Below, piece by piece: positions 59,890 to 64,000 of a stretch of DNA of 64,000 nucleotides. A model generated the notes under the pieces. The model ran no database searches. It was not told where the DNA came from and saw only the letters and a program-made list of their open reading frames with translations. The DNA comes from an uncultured Acidobacteriota bacterium (GTDB lineage: Bacteria > Acidobacteriota > UBA6911 > CAINFC01). The stretch lies in assembly GCA_903847975.1 (NCBI GenBank), contig CAINFC010000216.1, positions 42,862 through 106,861 of the forward strand, in the 5' to 3' direction. The first letter of the stretch is position 1; every line of letters begins with the position of its first letter. The position numbers and the translations under genes are program-made.

Positions 59890-60903
59890 ATGATGACAAC
59901 GATTATGGCACAGGGGTTTCGGACGGGATTCCGGCAGGTACGGCTTTTCGTCCTGCTCTGGGGTTGGAGCCTGCTGCTGGCGTGGGTCGCCTCCTGGCCG
60001 CTGATTTCCTGGTGGGGGCAGACCCTGGCTTTCTCCCCGGAAACCGACCGGCTGCTGGGAGGCCTGCATTTCCGGGTGATCCGGGAGATGACCGGCTACG
60101 ATCTCAACCGGATCTGGTCGGCTTTTCTGGGCGGGGGCTGGATGGTGCTTCTCCTTTCCTTTCTGCTCGGTCCGGCGATTTCGGCAGGTACGCTGCAGCT
60201 GATCTCCGCGGGCTTTCCGCGGCGCACTCTGACCTGCTTCCTGGCCGGGGCCGGAGAGTATTTCTGGCGCTTCCTGCGTCTTTCCCTGCTGGGCGGAATC
60301 GGCCTGCTGCTGTCCGGCTTCCTGCTGATAATGGTCACGACCGCCCCCCAGTCCATGGCCGGCAAAGCCGGCTGGGAAAAGGCCGTCATTCTGTGGACGG
60401 TGTTTCAGGGGATTCTGGTGCTCCTCCTCGCGGGCCTTTTCCTGGTCGTTCTCGATTATGCGCGCCTTCGGATCGTGACGGAGCAGTCGAACCGCGTCCT
60501 TCGGGTTTTGCTGTCCGCCTTCCCTCTGGTTCTTTTCCGGGCGCCGGGAGCCCTGTGGATTGCCCTGGTTTTCTCCTGTGCCCTGGGCGCTGTTCTGGCT
60601 TTTGCGGCCTGGTTTCCGGGTCTTGCACCGTCTCCCGGCTGGGCCATGATCCTGCTGGTTCTGCTGGTGCAGCAAGGGGCGGTCATGGCCCGCAGCGCGC
60701 TGCGCGTCGGGGCCCTGGCGGCACACTTCTCCTATTTCCGCGGCATTTCTGCCCGGTGGGCTGCGCTGGCCGCTCTGCCGCCGCCTGAGGCGGAAACGGA
60801 GGAGGGAGCGGTTCCCCCCCTGGAGGGCACGGTGGTTTCAACGGAAGCGGAAGCGGGCAAAGCCCCACCGGACGTGGAAAGCGGGCCGGGGCCCTCCCTT
60901 TGA
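59890..60903 (+). CDS. Membrane protein coupled to the M1 peptidase gene
   Basis: 337 residues with about six hydrophobic segments (for example VLLWGWSLLLAWVASWPL, WMVLLLSFLLGPAISAG, LLGGIGLLLSGFLLIM, VLLLAGLFLVVLDYA). The C-terminal 50 residues are acidic and Pro/Ala-rich (PPPEAETEEGAVPPLEG) and are probably a flexible tail. No family recognised, though the arrangement recalls DUF-type integral membrane proteins next to peptidases. It starts one base after the M1 stop, so translational coupling is expected and a shared role (export or regulation of the peptidase) is plausible. Confidence 0.75.
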   Translation: MMTTIMAQGFRTGFRQVRLFVLLWGWSLLLAWVASWPLISWWGQTLAFSPETDRLLGGLHFRVIREMTGYDLNRIWSAFLGGGWMVLLLSFLLGPAISAGTLQLISAGFPRRTLTCFLAGAGEYFWRFLRLSLLGGIGLLLSGFLLIMVTTAPQSMAGKAGWEKAVILWTVFQGILVLLLAGLFLVVLDYARLRIVTEQSNRVLRVLLSAFPLVLFRAPGALWIALVFSCALGAVLAFAAWFPGLAPSPGWAMILLVLLVQQGAVMARSALRVGALAAHFSYFRGISARWAALAALPPPEAETEEGAVPPLEGTVVSTEAEAGKAPPDVESGPGPSL

Positions 60904-60969
60904 TTTTTACGACAGCTACGGTAAACTCTTTCGAAGTGCCTTCGGGCTTTTGGGCAAGGGGTGGAAACT

Positions 60970-61311
60970 ATGAAAGAAATTCTCTTGAAGGTCAGTGAGG
61001 AAACGGAAAGCCAGGTCCGGCAGCTGGCGGAATTCTGGGAAATCGAAGGGGAAGACTGCTGGGCGGAAGCCGTGGCCAAGTGCGTGGGGATGATCTTTAA
61101 CCAGATGCCCCGGGCCGGCAGCCAGGAGGGGCAGGCAACACGGGTGCTTACCCAGGAGGAATGGGAGTCCAAGGTGATCCATCACTGCACCACGATCATC
61201 GACGGACAGAACTTCATCCTGGAATATGATGCCGAAAAAGGGATCAGCCTGATCCCGGTGACCGTCGAGGACCAGGACACCTACAGCTACCCCGCCAGGA
61301 ATCACGAGTAG
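60970..61311 (+). CDS. Small hypothetical protein
   Basis: 113 residues with GGGG at ribosome-binding distance before the ATG; a GTG 9 bases upstream is the alternative. The N-terminus MKEILLKVSEETESQVRQLA with EDCWAEAVAKCVGMIF resembles a ribbon-helix-helix or short helical DNA-binding segment, but there is no convincing second helix. The C-terminal half (VIHHCTTIIDGQNFILEYD) is beta-rich. No family recognised. It follows the membrane gene by 66 bp and faces the pRiA4b-like gene. Confidence 0.6.
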   Translation: MKEILLKVSEETESQVRQLAEFWEIEGEDCWAEAVAKCVGMIFNQMPRAGSQEGQATRVLTQEEWESKVIHHCTTIIDGQNFILEYDAEKGISLIPVTVEDQDTYSYPARNHE

Positions 61312-61365
61312 GCGGAGCGAACCCGACGCCTGCCGGGATATCGGTTGCAGGGCGGCCCGGCAGGG

Positions 61366-61938
61366 TTACCACTTGCGGCGGCGCAGCCGGGCGTTGATTT
61401 CCTCGAGGTCCACCCGCTTGGGGTCGAAATGGTCCCCGAGGATTTCCCGGCATTCGTTGTATTCCGGGTGGGCGGGATCCTTGAGGATGTCGAGCATATC
61501 GAAGTAGTGCCAGATTCCTCCGCTGTCGTCGGGTGGGGCGGCCATTTTTCCGCCGATGCAGACCGGATAGACCCCGCCGGCTTCCCGTTCCCGTATTTTT
61601 TCAACCGATACGGTCAGCTCCCAGTTGTCGCCGAAATCATACTCATAGGTGAAAGTCTCCGGCGGCCCGGACACCAGCTTGTTCAACCGGGTCCGCACCT
61701 CGTTGACCACGTCCGAACCGGCATCCAGATCATGGCTTCCCACCAGTTTTTCCCCGACCAGAAACTGGTGCATGTGGCAGTTTTCCCAGCCCATGACCGA
61801 CTGCAGAACCAGGTGGAGCTTGGCGAAGGAAAGGTCCGAGGGCACCAGCACCTTTCTCCAGATCGCGGGGCGGCTGTGGTTCAAGGTAACCTTCAGCTGA
61901 AATAGGGCGCTTGTCGTTTCGCTTGTCTTGGCCGGCAT
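61366..61938 (-). CDS. Plasmid pRiA4b ORF-3 family protein
   Basis: 190 residues with AGAAGGAGG before the ATG. The pattern fits the pRiA4b ORF-3-like domain: FQLKVTLNHSRPAIWRKVLV, LSFAKLHLVLQSVMGWENCHMH, FTYEYDFGDNWELTVSVEKI and a Cys-containing C-terminal part (GVYPVCIGGKMAAPPDD). The family is widespread on chromosomes and plasmids with no proven function. It is convergent with the small hypothetical gene. Confidence 0.85.
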   Translation of the reverse strand: MPAKTSETTSALFQLKVTLNHSRPAIWRKVLVPSDLSFAKLHLVLQSVMGWENCHMHQFLVGEKLVGSHDLDAGSDVVNEVRTRLNKLVSGPPETFTYEYDFGDNWELTVSVEKIREREAGGVYPVCIGGKMAAPPDDSGGIWHYFDMLDILKDPAHPEYNECREILGDHFDPKRVDLEEINARLRRRKW

Positions 61939-62136
61939 AAGGGATACCTCCTTCTGAATTAACTATGCAATCAAACGCGGCTGTTTAGCAAGTATCGGGC
62001 CGGATTAATTGAGTCCGGGCAGCCTTCCTGGCTTGACAGGGGGGGCGAGAGGTGGCATCCTGGTTTATCCGTTGTAGGGAGAGGGAAAAGCGGACCGGTG
62101 GCCCGGATCCTTTAAGCATTCAGGAGGGTGGTTCCG

Positions 62137-63255
62137 ATGATGAAACGAAAGTCTTTTCTTCTGTATCTGTTCTGTGTTTTTGCCGGTCTGGCTCTGACCC
62201 TGGTCGCCTCGGCCGGTGCTCCCGGACGTAAAACATCGGTTTCCATCGAAGGCGACCGGTTCCTGATCAACGGGATTCCCACCTTTCAGGGAAAGTCCTG
62301 GCAGGGATCTCCTCTGGAGGGGCTCCTGCCCAACTCCCGGATGGTCCAGGGGATTTTCGACGATCTGAACCCGGAGACCCGCTCTCTGTGGGCCTATCCC
62401 GATACGAAAAAGTGGGACCCGGACCGCAATACGAAGGAATTTATCCGTGAGATGGCCGTCTGGCGGAAACGCGGGCTGCTGGCTTTTACCATCAACCTGC
62501 AGGGGGGGAGCCCGCAGGGGTATTCCAAGACTCAGCCCTGGGAAAATTCGGCCATCGACCCGACCGGCGGACTTCGCCCGGCTTATATGCGCCGCCTGGA
62601 AAAGATACTGGACCGCAGCGACCGGTTGGGAATGGTGGTCATCCTGGGCATTTTTTACTTCGGCCAGGACGAGCGCCTGGCAGGAGAGCCGGCCGTGAAA
62701 AAGGCGCTGCTCGGCACCCTGGAGTGGCTCGCGGCCCGCGGCTATACCCATGTGCTGATCGAGATCAACAACGAGTGCAACGTGCGGTACGACCACCCGA
62801 TCCTCCAGCCGGCCCGGGTTCACGAGCTGATCCGCATGGCCCAGGCGTTTACGCGCCCCGGGGGGAGGTTTCTGGTCAGCACCAGCTATGGCGGGGGGAC
62901 GATTCCCGCCCCGGAGGTGGTCGAGGCCGCCGACTTCCTTCTGCTCCACGGCAACGGGGTCGGGAACCCGGCGGACATTGCCGGGATGGTCAAAAAAACC
63001 AGGCAGGTCAAGGGATACCGCCCCAAGCCCATCCTGTTCAATGAGGACGATCATTTCGACTTCGACAAGCCTTCCAACAACTTCATCGCCGCCACCAGCG
63101 TATTCGCCTCCTGGGGATACTTCGACTACCGGATGAAGGGGGAGAGCTTTCCCGAGGGGTATCAGAGCGTCCCGGTCGACTGGGGTATCCACTCGGCCAG
63201 GAAGAAAGGATTCTTCGATCTGCTGGGAACCATCTTCGGCCCCGCCTCCCGATAA
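62137..63255 (+). CDS. Secreted GH5-like glycoside hydrolase fold protein
   Basis: 372 residues from an ATG with AGGAGG upstream. A signal peptide (MMKRKSFLLYLFCVFAGLALT) precedes a TIM-barrel-like protein: FLINGIPTFQGKSWQG at the start, MVVILGIFYFG, VLIEINNECNV (a good acid/base Glu after Asn-Asn, as in clan GH-A) and KPILFNEDDHF (possible nucleophile, with NE). I infer a secreted glycosidase of clan GH-A, but the second catalytic residue is not certain. It is the last full-size gene before the RiPP-like region and reads in the same direction. Confidence 0.7.
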   Translation: MMKRKSFLLYLFCVFAGLALTLVASAGAPGRKTSVSIEGDRFLINGIPTFQGKSWQGSPLEGLLPNSRMVQGIFDDLNPETRSLWAYPDTKKWDPDRNTKEFIREMAVWRKRGLLAFTINLQGGSPQGYSKTQPWENSAIDPTGGLRPAYMRRLEKILDRSDRLGMVVILGIFYFGQDERLAGEPAVKKALLGTLEWLAARGYTHVLIEINNECNVRYDHPILQPARVHELIRMAQAFTRPGGRFLVSTSYGGGTIPAPEVVEAADFLLLHGNGVGNPADIAGMVKKTRQVKGYRPKPILFNEDDHFDFDKPSNNFIAATSVFASWGYFDYRMKGESFPEGYQSVPVDWGIHSARKKGFFDLLGTIFGPASR

Positions 63256-63359
63256 CCCAGGTGCTTCCACAGATATTTCATTTCCTTCCAGGTACGGGGT
63301 GAATCCTTGGTTCACATCGGCGACCTTCCTGGAGCGGACGTCAGACGTCACCTTGTCTC

Positions 63360-63388
63360 TTGACAATAACTTGAGCGTGGTTTACTCT
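63360..63388 (+). promoter_or_regulatory. Possible promoter of the RiPP precursor gene
   Basis: A perfect TTGACA (63360-63365) is followed after 17 bp by TACTCT (63383-63388), a weak -10. It lies about 90 bp before the precursor ATG; the rest of 63256-63480 shows no gene. Confidence 0.45.
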
Positions 63389-63480
63389 GGTTTTTCCATA
63401 AAGACCAGGGGCAGCCAAAGTATACCCGCGAGCCTTTGTAAGTTATATATAACGAAGGAAAAAATTCAGGAAGTGTTTCA

Positions 63481-63645
63481 ATGAAAGAAAACGAGAAGGA
63501 AATCCGACCCGCATCTGCGGCTGCGGAGGAGACCAGAAAGCCTTGGGTAAAACCCGAGATGACCGAGTTGGGGCATGAAATGACACAGAATGGAATAGGC
63601 GAATCGAGTTACGATGGCAACGGTTATTCTGGTCCGCTCGGATAG
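63481..63645 (+). CDS. Putative lasso-peptide-type RiPP precursor
   Basis: 54 codons, ATG to TAG, with AGGAAG seven bases before the ATG. Residues 1-20 are highly charged (Lys/Glu). Residues 22-31 read W-V-K-P-E-M-T-E-L-G, which fits the lasso leader pattern YxxPxLxxxG with Trp for Tyr; a conserved-position Thr (T35) follows. The core would be GIGESSYDGNGYSGPLG with Gly1 and Asp8 able to close an 8-residue macrolactam, or start one residue earlier (Asn1-Asp9, which places Thr at -2). Tyr residues in the tail could act as plugs. The next coding start downstream looks PqqD-like, as expected for a RiPP operon. Class is inferred; a different PqqD-dependent RiPP is possible. Confidence 0.65.
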   Translation: MKENEKEIRPASAAAEETRKPWVKPEMTELGHEMTQNGIGESSYDGNGYSGPLG

Positions 63646-63740
63646 CCTTATCTGTGTTTAATTAAAGGCCGCTGCCGGGTTATAGGTCATTTCTTCGACC
63701 CTGGAGCTGGATCACAACTAAACGGAACTCTTCTCCCCGG

Positions 63741-63786
63741 CAACGGGCATCGGTCAGGAAACATGTGTTTCTAACGGTGCCCGTTG
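63741..63786 (+). terminator. Hairpin between RiPP precursor and downstream gene
   Basis: CAACGGGCA (63741-63749) pairs with TGCCCGTTG (63778-63786); inside, GAAACA and TGTTTC form a second short stem. It could partly terminate transcription so that precursor exceeds enzyme. The remaining DNA from 63646 to 63906 shows no supported gene. Confidence 0.5.
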
Positions 63787-63906
63787 GAACCCCGTCGTCC
63801 CAAGGTGATTTCCAACGAATCCCGGATTCATATCAGATTTGGTCATGGATTCACGTCCATATCGCCATATCTTTGTTAGGGTATCAACAAGGCCGGGTTG
63901 TGAATC

Positions 63907-64000
63907 ATGAGCACGAAGAAATGGTATCGGCAATGCAAAGTGGTACATGGGGTGGTTGGTGACGCGTTGGTCGTCAAGGTACCCGGCAGCGGATGTTTCA
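63907..64000 (+). CDS. Start of a PqqD-like (RiPP recognition element) protein, cut by window edge
   Basis: 31 codons are visible, open to the right edge. After a basic start (MSTKKWYRQCK) the sequence VVHGVVGDALVVKVPGSGCF follows the N-terminal strand pattern of PqqD-family proteins (VVxRxVGDxxVLxxxxSGxxF). In lasso clusters this domain (B1) binds the leader peptide. No strong ribosome binding site is seen, so the true start may differ. Only the right-hand continuation can confirm it. Confidence 0.45.
   Translation, partial: MSTKKWYRQCKVVHGVVGDALVVKVPGSGCF

Noticed and set aside
63765..63962. 65-codon frame overlapping the PqqD-like start
   Set aside because: It begins inside the hairpin, has no ribosome binding site and no motif; the frame starting at 63907 fits a known family better.
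1..64000. CRISPR array, tRNA, rRNA or prophage
   Set aside because: No regularly spaced repeats, no cloverleaf or rRNA signature noticed, and no phage structural or integrase genes. A tRNA scan was not run, so a missed tRNA is possible but unlikely.

Overview
The window looks like one ordinary chromosomal stretch of a GC-rich member of the Acidobacteriota or a near relative. I infer this from the gene families present: two very large Oar-type TonB-dependent receptors with carboxypeptidase-regulatory N-termini, a GWxTD-domain protein, a tricorn protease homologue, a PknB-type kinase fused to a beta-propeller, and IPT/TIG-like repeats on a secreted metalloprotease. There is no rRNA, recognisable tRNA, CRISPR array, transposase or phage gene. 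Gene starts mostly carry AGGAG-type ribosome binding sites.

Layout. 0-5 kb: the tail of a secreted metzincin protease, a polyferredoxin-like protein and a Tat-exported Gfo/Idh/MocA protein. 5-11 kb: an exported M3-like peptidase, a dolichol-phosphate-mannose-synthase-like glycosyltransferase, an 8-oxoguanine deaminase-like amidohydrolase with a D-cysteine desulfhydrase-like enzyme, and a small coiled-coil protein. 11-20 kb: a structured non-coding stretch, a secreted TIM-barrel protein, an AsmA protein, a methyltransferase, a ferritin-like/PilZ/pseudo-receiver fusion, a photolyase and a GWxTD protein. 20-25 kb: TonB receptor 1 behind a structured leader, then a PAP2 phosphatase. 25-31 kb: a tightly packed minus-strand operon (split transketolase, glycosyltransferase, TIGR03032 propeller, sulfotransferase, epimerase, then a nucleotidyltransferase). 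31-38 kb: a Tat-exported six-hairpin glycosidase-like protein, a polytopic membrane protein and TonB receptor 2. 38-43 kb: an inositol-catabolism-like operon (iolM-like, iolN-like, another Zn-dehydrogenase) with a LacI repressor and two matching palindromic operators. 43-51 kb: a PhoD-like phosphatase, then a B12-radical SAM / SPASM radical SAM / membrane glycosyltransferase-TPR operon. 51-60 kb: kinase-propeller and tricorn genes divergent from facing consensus promoters, then an M1 peptidase and a membrane protein. 60-63.3 kb: small hypothetical proteins, a pRiA4b ORF-3-like protein and a GH5-like secreted protein.

The right edge holds the most interesting item. A 54-codon gene at 63481-63645 encodes a peptide with the lasso-peptide leader pattern followed by a Gly/Asn-initiated core that has Asp at ring position 8 or 9. 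It has its own ribosome binding site and promoter-like elements. After an intergenic hairpin comes the start of a PqqD-like (RiPP recognition element) gene that runs off the window. The left end of a lasso-type RiPP cluster is therefore probably captured here.

Five intergenic copies of one imperfect palindrome built on CTTCCTGTGA / TCACAGGAAG form a REP-like family. All functional calls come from reading motifs by eye; no database search was run.
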